Below are positions 11,756-23,500 of a DNA stretch of 64,000 nt, piece after piece. A program made the position numbers and the translations under genes. Location: contig CANJKZ010000409.1 in assembly GCA_947471745.1 (NCBI GenBank), forward strand, positions 1,116,001 through 1,180,000, read 5' to 3'. Under the pieces are notes generated by a model. That model worked only from the letters and a program-made list of their open reading frames with translations. It was not told where the DNA came from and did no database searches. How positions within the stretch are numbered: position 1 is the stretch's first letter; every line of letters starts with the position of its first letter. This stretch comes from Closterium sp. Naga37s-1. Lineage: Eukaryota; Streptophyta; Zygnematophyceae; Desmidiales; Closteriaceae.

Positions 11756-11884
11756 TGTCGAGACTAGAACGGGTGAAAAGATTGACTAAGGGAAACGAGA
11801 TACAAGAGGATATAGCTAACCCTAGGAATATGAAATGGTACACCTAGACTAACAAAAACTAAACATATAAAATATATGTTGACA
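11756..11884 (-). repeat. 5' LTR of element C (129 bp)
   Basis: Identical to 4342-4470. The minus-strand sequence immediately inside reads TGGTATAGAGC, a primer site of initiator-Met type. Confidence 0.95.
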
Positions 11885-12930
11885 GTCGCGGCGCTTCTGC
11901 GGGCCCACGCGCGTCGCCACAGCCTCGACGCGACGCCCCCCGCGCGGCCCGCGCGTCGCCACCGGGACCCGCGCGCGTCACCCCTGCCTCGACGCGACGC
12001 CCCCGAGCGACCCGCGCGTCGCCCCTGACTCGTCGCGACGCCCCCGCGCGACCCGCGCGTCGCCACTGGGACCCGCGCGGGGTCGCCTCTGCTACCCCGC
12101 GCCCGCCCTTGGGACGGCCGCCCCTGGCCCCTGGACCAGCCGACACTGCAGCTGCCGCCCCTGGCCCCTGGAGCAGCCGCACCTACAGCCGCCCCTGGAC
12201 CCTGGAGCAGCCGCCCCTGCAGCAGCCGCCCCTGGCCACCTGGAGCAGCCGCCACTGCAGGAGCCGCCCCTGGCCCCTGGAGCAGCTGCCGTCGCGGCCC
12301 GGCCCCGCCCTGCAGCAGATGCCGCGGAGCTCCCTGCCGCGGCCCGGCCCCGCCCTACAGCTGTAGCGGCCCTGCTGTCGCCGCCGTCTTGCGCCTGCTC
12401 TTCCTACCACTGGTGAGCACTGCCCTGCCCGCACTGCTACTGCTACTACTGCTTTTACTGCTCCTGCTGCTACTGCTGCTACTGCTTTTACTGCTCCTGC
12501 TGCTACTGCTGTTACTGCCGCTACTGCTGCTACTGCTGCTCCTGGCGTGGCCAGATGCAGCTTCACGGCCGTCCGCGTGTGTCCCTCACGCCCTAGCAGC
12601 TTCGTGAGTGGTACGCCAGTTGGGGTTGTCGGGGTGGCCGTAGTGGGAGTCGTCCTGGAGTGGGTAGTTCGGGAACTTCTTGTAGTGGCCCGGTGCAGCA
12701 GCAGAGTCGTCCGCGCGAGTCTCTTTCGCCCCAGCAGCTTCGTGAGTGGTACGCTCAGAGTAGAGGGTCGCTGAGTACTGCTCGCTACCCGTACGTTATT
12801 AGCACGGGTGCCCGGACTGGTCAGCCTTGCGGGACGCGTGGTCACACAGAGTCCCACTGCTTCGCCCGTCTGAGTGACGCTTGGCGTACAGAGTTTGGCG
12901 ACGACGCTGAGCTCCCCAACTGGGTGGAGC

Positions 12931-13061
12931 TGTCAAACATTGTATGTTTACATTGTGTAGGCTATAGTGGGTTTAGCCTTAGGGGGTACACAAACTTAGG
13001 GTTTCCTACTTGTACCCAACTTTGTGCTAGTTCATTCATTCCTGTTTCGTACTTTCTAACA
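12931..13061 (+). repeat. 5' LTR of element D (131 bp)
   Basis: Starts TGTCAAACATTG, ends CTTTCTAACA, identical to 20315-20445, and followed by TGGTATCAGAGC. It contains TTAGGGTTT at 12996-13004. Confidence 0.95.
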
Positions 13062-13254
13062 TGGTATCAGAGCAGGTCCTCCGCTAGGACCGATTTTTCT
13101 TAGGGCCCACCACTACTGACTGCCTACTAGCGCCCTCGTGCGCCCTACTGTCGGAGCGCCCTCGAGCGCCTCCCCCAGCGCCCTCGTGCGCCCCTCTTTA
13201 ACGGCCCCGTAAGGCCCCGCGACCCGCGACCCGCCCCTTAGCGACCCGCGCGCC

Positions 13255-13600
13255 GCCCCTTAGAGGCCCCCCTCACGGCCGCGTCGACCCCGCGCGCAGC
13301 CCCTTAGAGGCCCCGTCGGCCCCGTCGACCCCGCGCGCGCCCCACCTAGCGGCCCCGTCGGCCCCGTCGACCCCGTGCGCGCCCCCCTTAGCGGCCCCGT
13401 CGGCCCCGTCGACCCCACGCGCCGCCCCTTAGCGGCCCACCACACGGCCCCGTCGACCCCACGCGCAGCCCCTTAGAGGCCCCGTCGGCCCCGTCGACCC
13501 CGCGCGCGCCCCACCTAGCGGCCCCGTCGACCCCGTGCGCGCCCCCCCTTAGCGGCCCCGTCGGCCCCGTCGACCCCACGCGCCGCCCCTTAGCGCCACG
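13255..13600 (+). repeat. GC-rich minisatellite in leader of D
   Basis: Imperfect repeats built on CCCCGTCGGCCCCGTCGACC followed by CGCGCGCGCCCC or CACGCGCCGCCCC and CTTAGCGG. A longer period of about 60 bp and an even longer one of about 165 bp are superimposed. Confidence 0.75.
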
Positions 13601-13846
13601 CACAGCAGCCCCAGCAGCCCCGCACGTGACAGCCACGGCCCCGCCAGAACCGAGCCGCCCGAACCGAGCCGCCCAGCCCGAGCCGAGTCGCGCCGCCCGA
13701 ACCGAGCCGCGCCGCCCTCCCCGTACTGAGCAGCCCTCTCTGGACCGAGCCGCCCTACCTGAGTCGCGCTGCCTGCTACTTTTAGGGTTTCGCCTGCTGC
13801 TACTACTGCTACTGTTCCTGCTACTGCTGCTACTCCTACTGCTACT

Positions 13847-14880
13847 ATGGCTAGCCCCGTCGTACTCGCTTTCGATGCTGAGGGCCGCCCACTGAAGTTT
13901 GACACCTGGCTAGATGACTTGCACCTGTTCCTCCAGCTCACTGCCAAGGAGGACATCTCGCTGTACGATCACGCACTAGGCCTCGCTGCTGCCCCTGCTG
14001 TTACTGCTGACAGTACTGCCCGCTCACAGTGGCAGACTCGTGATGCCCACGCTCGTTTTGCTATTCGCAACTCCCTGCCGGTAGATGAGCGCGAGCACTT
14101 TGGCCAGCACAAAACTGCGCAGGCACTGTATACTGCTGTAGTTGCACGCTACTCCTCACCTGCCTCTGCTGCGCTAGGCCGTCTCTCGCTCCCCTACCTG
14201 TTCCCAGACCTGTCCGCTTTCGCCACAGTAGCTGACCTCATCACGCACCTCCGCACTAGTGAGGCTCGCTTCCGTGCCGCTATGCCCGCTGAGTTTCTTG
14301 CCACCCACCCCCCCCCGCTCTGGCTCACTCTCTACCACCTTGTCACCCGTCTCCCTGACTCTCTTTGTGCGGTCAGGGACCACTTCCTCGCTCGCTGCCC
14401 CACTGAGCTCACCGTTGACCTGCTCGAGAAGGAACTGCTTGCAGCTGAGACTAGCATAGTCGCTGTAGCTGCCTCTCGTGGCGACCCCCGCACCCCGTTC
14501 TTCGAGGGGTGTTCCCCTTCCCCCCTTCTCCCCTCTGTCGCCTCTGCTGCTGCTGTCGACCTAGTTGGTACTGAGCAGGTCGGGACTGCGTCCGCTCCGA
14601 GCTGGCGCCGCAGCGGCAAGGGCAAAGGGGGCAAGGGAGGTGGAGGTGACGGCGGGGAAGGTGGGGGTGGGGGCGGTGGCGGCGGTGGGGGTGGTGGCGG
14701 GGCTGGAGGGGCTAGTGGCAGCGGTGGGGGTGGAGGCGGCAGCAGCGGAGGAGGTGGCCGGGGTGGGGGCGGTGGTTGGGGAGGCGGTGGACGCGGAGGC
14801 GGCAGGGGCGGTGGTGGTCGAGGCGGTGGCGGCGGCAGTGGTGGTCGTGGAGGCACTGGCGGTGGCCAGAGCCAGCAGCA
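13847..14880 (+). CDS. Element D gag part (fossil): UBN2-like capsid
   Basis: The ATG at 13847 opens MASPVVLAFDAEGRPLKFDTW, matching the start of C's capsid and copia-type UBN2 proteins. The capsid-like helical domain occupies about residues 1-215 (DLHLFLQ, LYDHALG, VARYSSPASAALGRL, LYHLVTRLPDSL). It is followed by a KGKGGKGGG-type Gly-rich stretch (about residues 265-345), then the first QELREWY motif (14894-14914). It would form the particle shell and bind RNA. Confidence 0.88.
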
Positions 14881-14999
14881 CACTCCGTCGTCCCAGGAGC
14901 TTCGTGAGTGGTACTCTCAGCACGGGGGGGGGGGGGTGGCCTTAGCTGCACGTACGTCATCCGCACTGGTGACCGCACTGGCCAGACGTGTGGGAGGGC

Positions 15000-17900
15000 G
15001 CACACCACGCAGCGCTACTTTTCCCGCCTGGACGACGCTTGGCGCACTCAGTTCCCTGCTGCCACTGAGCTGCCCCGCTGGGCTGACCTGATGAAGAAGA
15101 ACATTGATATCTATGCTCTTGACTTTGATGCTATTCTCACTGCAATGTATGTGTTGTCTACTAGTGGAGAGAGTGCCCAGTACCTGCTTGTTCCGCCCGA
15201 CCCGGGCATCCGCACCAGTGAGGCTGCCGCTCTAGGTGCTTGCGTGTCTGCTGCCCTAGGTGCTGGTGAGGCTGCCGCTCTAGGTGCTCGCGTGTCTGCT
15301 GCCCCAGGTGCTGGTGAGGCTGCTGCTCTAGGTGCTAGTGCGTCTGCGCCCCCTGGTACTGAGTCCACTGAGGCACTGCACACCTTCACTCTAGACTCAG
15401 GAGCTTCTCGCTGTTTCTTTCGTGACCGCACTGCCCTTGAGCAGCTTGCTCGGCCAGTTGCTGTCTCCCTTGCTGACCCCTCTGGGGGTCCGGTCATTGC
15501 GACCTCCTCCACTGTCCTTCCTTGTCCTGCGGTTCCGTCGGGCACACTGTCAGGTCTCCACCTCCCCTCGTTCTCTACGAACTTGGTGGCAGGCTGTGCG
15601 CTCCAGGACGGGGGTGTCCACCAGTTCACCCCTGCCTACGAGCGCGTGACACACTGCACGTGTGCTCGGACGGGCCGTCACCTGGCTACCTTCACTAGGC
15701 AGCCGGGGTCAGACCTGTACACACTGACCACTGAGTCCCCTCAGGTAGCTGCGTCTGCGTCTGCGTCAGGTCAGCTGTCTGCCCCCTGCTCGTGTCGCTC
15801 CCTGGCGCACGAGACTGTCCTCTGGCACCACCGCCTTGGTCACCCGTCAGTGCAGCACCTTCGTGCCATGCACAAACGGTACCTTGTCTCTGGTCTTCCC
15901 CGGGTACTCCCTCCCCTCCCACCCTCGCCTGCTCCTCCCTGTCTTCCTTGTGTCGAGGGGCGGCAGCGCGCCGCTCCTCACTCCTCCTCGTTTCCCCCGA
16001 CGACTGCTCCCTTGCAGACGCTCCACATGGACGTGTGGGGCCCAGCCCGCGTCCGTGGACAGGGTCAGGAGAGGTACTTCCTGATCGTTGTTGACGACTA
16101 CTCGCGCTACACCACGGTCTTCCCCTTGCGCACCAAGGGTGAGGTCCCTGATGTTTTGATCCCTTGGATCCGCGCTTCTCGTCTCCAGCTCAGCGAGCGG
16201 TTCCGCTCGGACTTTCCTGTCCTGCGTCTGCACTCAGACAGAGGTGGTGAGTTCTCCTCCGACCTCTTGGCAGCCTACTGTGCGGAGCACGGCATCCGCC
16301 AGTCGTTCACGCTTCCGGCCTCTCCACAGCAGAATGGGGTTGCTGAGCGCCGCATTGGCTTGGTCATGGAGGTCGCTCGTACCTCCTTGATCCATGCGGC
16401 TGCCCCCCACTTTCTGTGGCCGTTTGCGGTCCGGTACGCTGCGCATCAGCTCAACCTCTGGCCCCGTGTCTCCTTGCCGGAGACCTCGCCCACACTGCTG
16501 TGGACGGGGGAGGTTGGCGATGCGTCGCGTTTCCGGGTCTGGGGATCTCGAGCTTTTGTCCGCGATACGTCCGCGGACAAGCTCTCCTCCCGCGCTGTTC
16601 CTTGTGTCTTCCTTGGCTTTGTCCCCGACGCGTCTGGTTGGCAGTTTTACCACGCCACCTCGCGCCGTGTCCTGCCCTCTCAGGACGTCACTTTTGACGA
16701 GTCGGTGCCCTACTACCGCCTCTTCCCCTACCGCACTGCCCCGCTCCCCCCCCCGCCTCTCTTCCTCGCACCAGGTGCTGCTGTGGTAGACCCCCTCCCC
16801 CCTCAGGGTGCCGCTCCCTCAGGTGTGTCCCAGGTAGACCCAGTTGAGCCTGTCGAGGTAGCTGTCGACTCTCGTCCTGCTAGGGGTGCTGAGCCTGAGC
16901 GTGCGGAGCCTGAGCGTGCGGAGCCTGGGGGTGCGGAGCCTGGGGGTGCGGAGCCTGGGGGTGCGGAGCCTGGGGGTGCTGAGCCTGGGGGTGCTGAGTC
17001 TGGGGGTGCTGAGCCTGGGAGTGCTACACCTGGAGGAGCTCTCTCCTCAGAGCAGCTGCGTGAGTGGTACTTACAGTACTGCAGCCTCAGGAGAGGTGCT
17101 TCTGGAGCTAGGAGCGCTGCTGGAGCTGGTGCTAGTGCTTCCCCTCCTAGGCGGGCGCTGCCCTCTCCCCAGCAGCTCCGAGAGTGGTACGCTCGGCACT
17201 GCAGTCTCCGGAGTGGCGCTCCTCGCGTCGCGGACCCTGGTGCTGGAGCTGCTGGCGGTGCTGCTGGTGCTGCTGGTGCTGGTGCTGCGGGAGCTACTGG
17301 AGGTGCTGCTGCTGCTGGCGGTGCTGCTGGCGCTGCTGGAGGTGCTGCTGCTGCTGCTGGTGCTGCTGGAGCTACTGGAGGTGCTGCAGGTACTGGTGCT
17401 TCTGGTGCTGGTGCTGCTGGAGCTGCTGGAGGTGCTGCTGGAGCTGCTGGAGGCACTGCTGCTACTGGCGGTGCTGCTGGAGGTGTTGCTGGAGTTGCTG
17501 GAGGTGCTGCTGCTGCTGGCGGTGCTGCTGGTGCTGCTGGAGGTGCTGCTGGTACTGGTGCTGCTGGTGCTGGTGCTGCTGGAGCTGCTGGAGGTGCTGC
17601 TGGAGCTGCTGGAGGTGCTGCTGGTACTGGTGCTGCTGGTGCTAGTACTGCTGGAGCTGCTGGAGGTGCTACTGGTGCTGGAGCTGCTGGAGCTGCTGGC
17701 CCTGGAGGTGCTCGTACTGGAGGTTCGGGAGCTACTGGGACTGAGCCTGCTGAGGGGGTTGGAGCTGGAGGTGCTGAGCGGCCGAGGCCGTACTACGTTC
17801 CACTCCTTCAGCAGGTTCTTGGTCTCCCGCCCTCTACTGGTCCTTCTCCTCCCCTACTGAGTCCACCGTCTGTCCAGTCGCAGTCACAGTTACAGTCTGC

Positions 17901-20085
17901 CTCTCCTCTGCCTGCTCCTTCTCCTTACACTGCGCCGTCGGGTAGTCTTACGGAGCGTCGTGAGCCTGAGTCTCGTCCTCCGTCGCCTGAGTCTAGTCCT
18001 GCGTCTTCTGAGTCTCGTCCAGAGTCGCCTGTCCGCACTGCCCGCACTGGTCGTCGTGCTCCACGTGAGCGTCCTCCTCCTGTCCTAGGCACTCACTATA
18101 TGACCCTGCGTCCTTCCACTGCTCCACAGCGAGTCCCTCTGCCGTCTCCTCCTGCGTCCTCTCTTCCTGACGTTGCCGACCCGCCGTCAGACCTTACTCG
18201 TGCTGCCAGTCCTACTGTCGCGCGTCTCCTTGCCACTGTTGTCACTGACCCTACCTTTGAGTCCTCTGCTGCGTCTGCTCTAGTCACTGAGCTTGTTGAC
18301 TTTGCTGCCGCCTGTCGTCTAGACTACGCCGCTAGCCTTGTCGCTGAGTCTGAGTCTGTCTGTCCTCCGTCCGTCGGGGGTGAGTGTGCTCTTGGCACGG
18401 ACGTCCTTGAGGACATACAGGAGGAGTTTGAGTGCTTTGCTGCTGCTTTACCTCATCTCGTGTCCATGCTGATTGCCCCTGAGGGAGACCCGGATGCACC
18501 AGACATCCCGACCCCACGCTCCTACGCAGAGGCGATGGAGGGTCTCTACTCCTCTCAGTGGCAGACAGCCATGGACGCAGAGATGGCTTCCTGGAAGTCC
18601 ACAGGCACCTACGTCGACGAGGTTCCCCCACCTGGGGCGAACATCGTCAGTGGCATGTGGATTTTCAGGGTGAAGCGGCCGCCGGGTTCTCCGCCTGTCT
18701 TCAAGGCGCGTTACGTTGCACGAGGCTTCAGTCAGCGAGAGGGAGTTGACTTCTTCCAGACCTTCTCCCCGACCCCGAAGATGACCACTCTTCGGGTTCT
18801 GCTGCACGTCGCTGCTCAGCGTGACTACGAGCTCCACTGCCTTGACTTCAGCACTGCGTTCCTACAGGGCACCCTGCACGAGGAGATCTGGCTGCGCCGC
18901 CCACCTGGCTTCACTGGGTCGTTCCCTCCTGGTACCCAGTGGAGCCTCCGGCGGCCAGTCTACGGTCTCCGCCAGGCGCCCCGTGAGTGGCACGACACAC
19001 TGAGGACTACTCTTGCTGCTCTTGGGTTTGCTCCTTCTACTGCTGACCCGTCGCTGTTTCTACGCACCGACACCACTCTGCCGCCGTTCTACGTTCTCGT
19101 GTACGTAGACGACTTGGTCTTTGCTACTGCTGACACTGAGGCACTCGCCCACGTGAAGTCGGAGCTGCAGAAGAGACACACGTGCACAGACCTGGGTGAG
19201 CTGACAAGCTATCTTGGCTTGCGGATCACCCGGGACAGAGCACAGCGCACCATCACCTTGACTCAGTCACACATGGTGCAGCAGGTCCTTCAGCGCTTCC
19301 GCTTCACGTACTCCTCGCCTCAGCCCACTCCTCTGCCTACCGGTCACTCGCTCTCAGCTCTGCCTTCAAATGAGTCCGTAGAGCCGAGTGGCCCGTATCC
19401 AGAGCTTGTGGGCTGCCTCATGTACCTGATGACCTGCACTCGACCTGACCTAGCCTACCCTCTTAGCATCCTAGCACGCTATGTCGCTCCTGGCCGTCAC
19501 CGGAAGGAGCACATGGATGCAGCTAAGAGGGTGTTGCGCTACTTGTGCAGTACGTCGGGCATGGGGCTTGTGCTTGGAGGACGGCGCGACGTTGTCCTCA
19601 CTGGACACTCAGACGCTTCTTGGGCTGACGACCAGGCTACTCAGCGGTTGTCTCAGGGTTACACCTTCAGCCTTGGCTCTGGCTCAGTCTCTTGGCGTTC
19701 TACACGCTCTTCCTCTGTTCTCAGCTCCAGTTGTGAGGCTGAGATCTACGCCACAGCCATGGCTGCCCAGGAGCTTCGCTGGCTCACCTACCTGCTGACC
19801 GACCTGGGAGAGCGGCCTCGTTCTCCTCCAGTGCTGTACGTCGACAACAAGGCCGCCCTTGCCTTGTGTCAGGAGCACAGACTGGAGCACAGAACGAAGC
19901 ACATCGCTCTGCGCTACTTCCTTGCTCGAGAGCTGCAGCAGCGTGGTCAGCTTCGTCTTTCGTACGTGGCCACTCGGGCCAACACTGCTGATGTGTTCAC
20001 CAAGGCGCTTCAGCCTTGTGATCATCAGCGTTTCTGTACTGTTCTAGGCCTTGTGCCTACTGTCCCTCACTTGCTCACTTCTTGA
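15000..20085 (+). CDS. Element D pol part (fossil): PR-IN-RT-RNase H
   Basis: A long copia pol. Protease with TLDSGASRCFFRD (about 15380-15640), GAG-pre-integrase WHHRLGHPSVQHL (15820), integrase core with [18 protein letters not shown] and [12 protein letters not shown] (15990-16560), linker (16740-18120) with five-residue GGAEP repeats, two QLREWY motifs (17041-17070, 17161-17190) and a 180-residue Gly/Ala/Thr tract, RT (18580-19320) with YVDDLVFAT, and RNase H (19560-20060) with [26 protein letters not shown] and DNKAALALC. The C terminus (LGLVPTVPHLLTS) matches B. The catalytic motifs are present. Confidence 0.9.
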
Positions 20086-20314
20086 CTTTGCTTGTCTTGT
20101 GATCTCTATATATATACCTGCATGCTTACACTTGCTAGGTTGTGATCACTGTACCTCTTGTTTATTATCAAACTGCATGTGAACTGGTCTTGTGACCGCT
20201 TGCTTGTGCTCGGAATTTGTGTGGTATCCTTGAGATCCACCCTGAGCTTTGCTTTGCTTTGCTTTGACTGGTCTTGTGACCCTCTGGTTGTCTCCCACTT
20301 CGCCTATGGGGGTG
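20086..20314 (+). other. Element D 3' untranslated module with twin hairpins
   Basis: Carries GGTCTTGTGACC at 20186-20197 and 20270-20281, the CCACCCTGAGCTTTG block between them, a TATATATA tract near 20108 and the PPT. It is nearly the same as B's module. Confidence 0.6.
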
Positions 20315-20445
20315 TGTCAAACATTGTATGTTTACATTGTGTAGGCTATAGTGGGTTTAGCCTTAGGGGGTACACAAACTTAGGGTTTCCTACTTGTACC
20401 CAACTTTGTGCTAGTTCATTCATTCCTGTTTCGTACTTTCTAACA
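20315..20445 (+). repeat. 3' LTR of element D (131 bp)
   Basis: Identical partner of 12931-13061, preceded by the polypurine tract CTATGGGGGTG. Confidence 0.95.
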
Positions 20446-20506
20446 GGAGCTGCTTGGACAGCGGGTAGATATCTTTGCTCTTGCCTATGATGCTATTCTC
20501 ACTGCA

Positions 20507-23500
20507 ATGTATGCATTGTCTGCTAGTGCCGAGGGAGCCTGTCACCTGTGTGTGCCGCCTGACCCCGGTATCCAGTCTGCTGCTCTAGGTACTGGTGAGG
20601 CTGCCGCACTAGGTGCTCGTGTGTCTGTTGCCTCCTGTGCTGGTGAGGCTGCCGCTCTAGGTGCTAGTGTGTCTGTTGCCCCAGGTGCTGGTGAGGCTGC
20701 TGCTCTAGGTACTCGTGAGTCTGCGCCCTCTGGTACTGCGTCTACTGAGGCAATGCACACCTTCACACTGGACTCCGGTGCTTTCCGCTGTTTCTTCCAT
20801 GACCGCACTGCCCTTGAGCAGCTTGCTCGGCCGGTTGCAGTCTCCCTCGCTGACCCCTCTGGGGGTCCGGTCATTGCGACCTCCTCCACTGTCCTCCCTT
20901 GTCCTGCGGTCCCGTCGGGCACACTGTCAGGTCTCTACCTCCCCTCGTTCTCTACGAACTTGGTGGCGGGTCGTGCGCTCCAGGACGGGGGTGTCCACCA
21001 GTTCACCCCTGCCTACGAGCGCGTGACACACTGCACGTGTGCTCGGACGGGTCACCACCTGGCTACCTTCACCCGGCAGCCGGGGTCGGACCTGTACACA
21101 CTGACCACTGAGTCCCCTCAGGTAGCTGCGTCTGCGTCAGGTCAGCTGTCTGCCCCCTGCTCGTGTCGCTCCTTGGCGCACGAGACCGTCCTCTGGCACC
21201 ACCGCCTTGGTCACCCGTCAGTGCAGCGCCTTCGTGGCATGCACTCCCGGTACCTTGTCTCTGGTCTTCCCAGGGTTCTCCCTCCCCTCCCACCCTCACC
21301 TGCTCCTCCCTGTCTTCCCTGTGTCGAGGGGCGGCAGCGCGCCGCTCCTCACTCCTCGTTTCCCCCGACGACTGCTCCCCTGCAGACGCTCCGCATGGAC
21401 GTGTGGGGCCCAGCCCGCGTCCGTGGACAGGGTCACGAGAGGTACTTCTTGATAGTTGTTGACGACTACTCGCGCTACACCACGGTCTTCCCCTTGCGCA
21501 CCAAGGGTGAAGTCCCTGATGTTTTGATCCCTTGGATCCGCGCTGCCCGTCTCCAGCTCAGCGAGAGGTTCCACTCAGACTTCCCTGTCCTGCGTCTGCA
21601 CTCTGACAGAGGTGGGGAGTTTTCCTCCGACCTCTTGAGGGCCTTCTGTCAGGGGGAGGGCTTTGAGCAGTCGTTCACGCTTCCGGCCTCTCCACAGCAG
21701 AATGGGGTTGCTGAGCGCCGCATTGGCTTGGTCATGGAGGTCGCTCGTACCTCCTTGATCCATGCGGCTGCCCCCACTTTCTGTGGCCGTTTGCGGTCTG
21801 GTACGCTGCGCATCAGCTCAACCTCTGGCCCCGTGTCTCCGCTCCGGAGACCTCGCCCACACTGCTGTGGACGGGGAAGGTTGGCGATGCGTCGCGTTTC
21901 CGGGTCTGGGGATCTCGAGCTTTTGTCCGCGATACGTCCGCGGACAAGCTCTCCTCCCGCGCTGTTCCTTGTGTCTTCCTTGGCTTTGTCCCGGACGCGT
22001 CTGGTTGGCAGTTTTACCACGCCACCTCGCGTCGTGTCCTGCCCTCTCAGGACGTCACTTTTGACGAGTCGGTGCCCTACTACCGCCTCTTCCCCTACCG
22101 CACTGCCCCGCTCCCCCCCCCGCCTCTCTTCCTCGCGCCAGGTGCTGCTGTGGTAGACCCCCTCCCCCCTCAGGGTGCCGCTCCCTCAGGTGTGTCCCAG
22201 GTAGACCCCGTTGAGCCTGTCGAGGTAGCTGTCGACTCTCGTCCTGCTAGGGGTGCTGAGCCTGAGCGTGCGGAGCCTGGGGGTGCGGAGCCTGGGGGTG
22301 CGGAGCCTGGGGTTGCGGAGTCTGGGGGTGCGGAGCCTGCGGGTGCTGAGTCTGGGGGTGCTGAGTCTAGGGGTGCTGAGCCTGTGAGTGCTACGTCTGA
22401 GGGTACTGAGCCAGAGGGTGCTGCGACTGAGAGTACTACACCTGGAGGCGCTCTTTCCTCACAGCAGCTGCGTGAGTGGTACTTACAGTACTGCAGCCTC
22501 AGGAGAGGTGCTGCTGGAGCCCGTGCTCGTGCTTCCCCTCCTAGGCGGGAGCTGCCCTCTCCCCAGCGGCTCTGAGAGTGGTACGCTCGTCGCTGCAGTC
22601 TCAGGAGTGGCGCTACTAGTGTCACGGACCCTGGAGCTGGAGGTGCTGCTGGTGCTGGAGCTGCTGGAGGTGCTGCTGCAGCTGGCGCTGCTGGAGGTGC
22701 TGCTGGTGCTGCTGGAGCTGCTGGAGGTGCTGCTGCTGCTGGCGGTGCTGCTGGCGCTGCTGGAGGTGCTGCTGGTGCTGGTACTGCTGGAGCTGCTGGA
22801 GGTGCTGCTGGAGCTACTGGAGGTGCTGCTGGTACTGGTGCTGCTGGTGCTGGTACTACTGGAGCTGCTGGAGGTGCTGCTGGTGCTGGTGCTGCTGGAG
22901 CTGCTGGAGGTGCTGCTGCTGCTGGCGGTGCTGCTGGTGCTGCTGGAGGTGCTGCTGGAGCTGTTGGAGGTGTTGCTGGAGCTACTGGAGGTGTTGCTGG
23001 TAATGGTGCTGCTGGTGCTGGTACTACTGGAGCTGCTGGAGGTGCTGCTGGTGCTGGAGCTGCTGGAGGCACTGCTGCTGCTGGCGGTGCTGCTGGAGCT
23101 GCTGGAGGTGCTGGTGCTGCTGGTGGTGCTGCTGGTGCTGGAGCTGCTGGAGCTGCTGGTCCTGGAAGTGCTCGTACTGGAGGTACTGGAGCTGCTGGGA
23201 CTGGAGCTGCTGAGGGGGTTGGAGCTGGAGTTGCTGAGCGGCCGCGGCCGTACTACGTTCCACTCCTTCAGCAGGTTCTTGGTCTCCCGCCCTCTACTGG
23301 TTCTACTCCTCCCCTACTGAGTCCACCGTCTGTTCAGTCACAGTCACAGTTACAGCCTGCCTCTCCGCTGCCTGGTCCTTCTCCTTACACTGCGCCGACG
23401 GGTAGTCTTACTGAGCGTCGTGGGCCTGAGTCTCGTCCTCCGTCGCCTGAGTCTAGTCCAGAGTCGCCTGAGTCGCGTCCAGAGTCGTCTGTCCGCGCTG

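Larger units (their letters stand above)
4342..11884 (-). mobile_element. Element C: young Ty1/copia fossil nested in B
   Basis: A 7,543-bp copia element inserted on the minus strand into B's leader. The LTRs (4342-4470 and 11756-11884) are identical over 129 bp and the flanks are a perfect GTCGC duplication (4337-4341 and 11885-11889). Parts in order: 5' LTR, initiator-Met-type primer site, GC-rich repetitive leader (10701-11755), UBN2-like capsid (about 10080-10700), Gly-rich stretch (about 9720-9900), zinc knuckle (about 9470-9540), PR, GAG-pre-integrase, IN, linker, RT, RNase H, 3' module, PPT, 3' LTR. It looks nearly whole, with about one break. Its LTR is unrelated in detail to those of A, B and D, so it is a separate family. 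Zero LTR divergence makes it one of the two youngest insertions seen. Confidence 0.93.
12931..20445 (+). mobile_element. Element D: young Ty1/copia fossil nested in B
   Basis: A 7,515-bp copia element on the plus strand inserted into B's nucleocapsid region. LTRs 12931-13061 and 20315-20445 are identical over 131 bp, and the flanks are a perfect GGAGC duplication (12926-12930 and 20446-20450). Parts: LTR, primer site TGGTATCAGAGC (exact initiator-Met type), leader with minisatellite (13062-13846), capsid, Gly-rich stretch, knuckle, PR, GAG-pre-integrase, IN, linker, RT, RNase H, 3' module, PPT, LTR. It looks nearly whole, with about one break. The LTR is a sister of those of A and B. It is as young as C by LTR identity. 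Confidence 0.94.

Noticed and set aside
16886-17860. Long alternative-frame open stretch of Leu/Val/Glu repeats (also 22388-23320, 38605-39777 and 46100-46729)
   Set aside because: It lies entirely within the Gly/Ala linker of copia pol, and the openness follows from the trinucleotide repeat composition. No start context or conserved domain.
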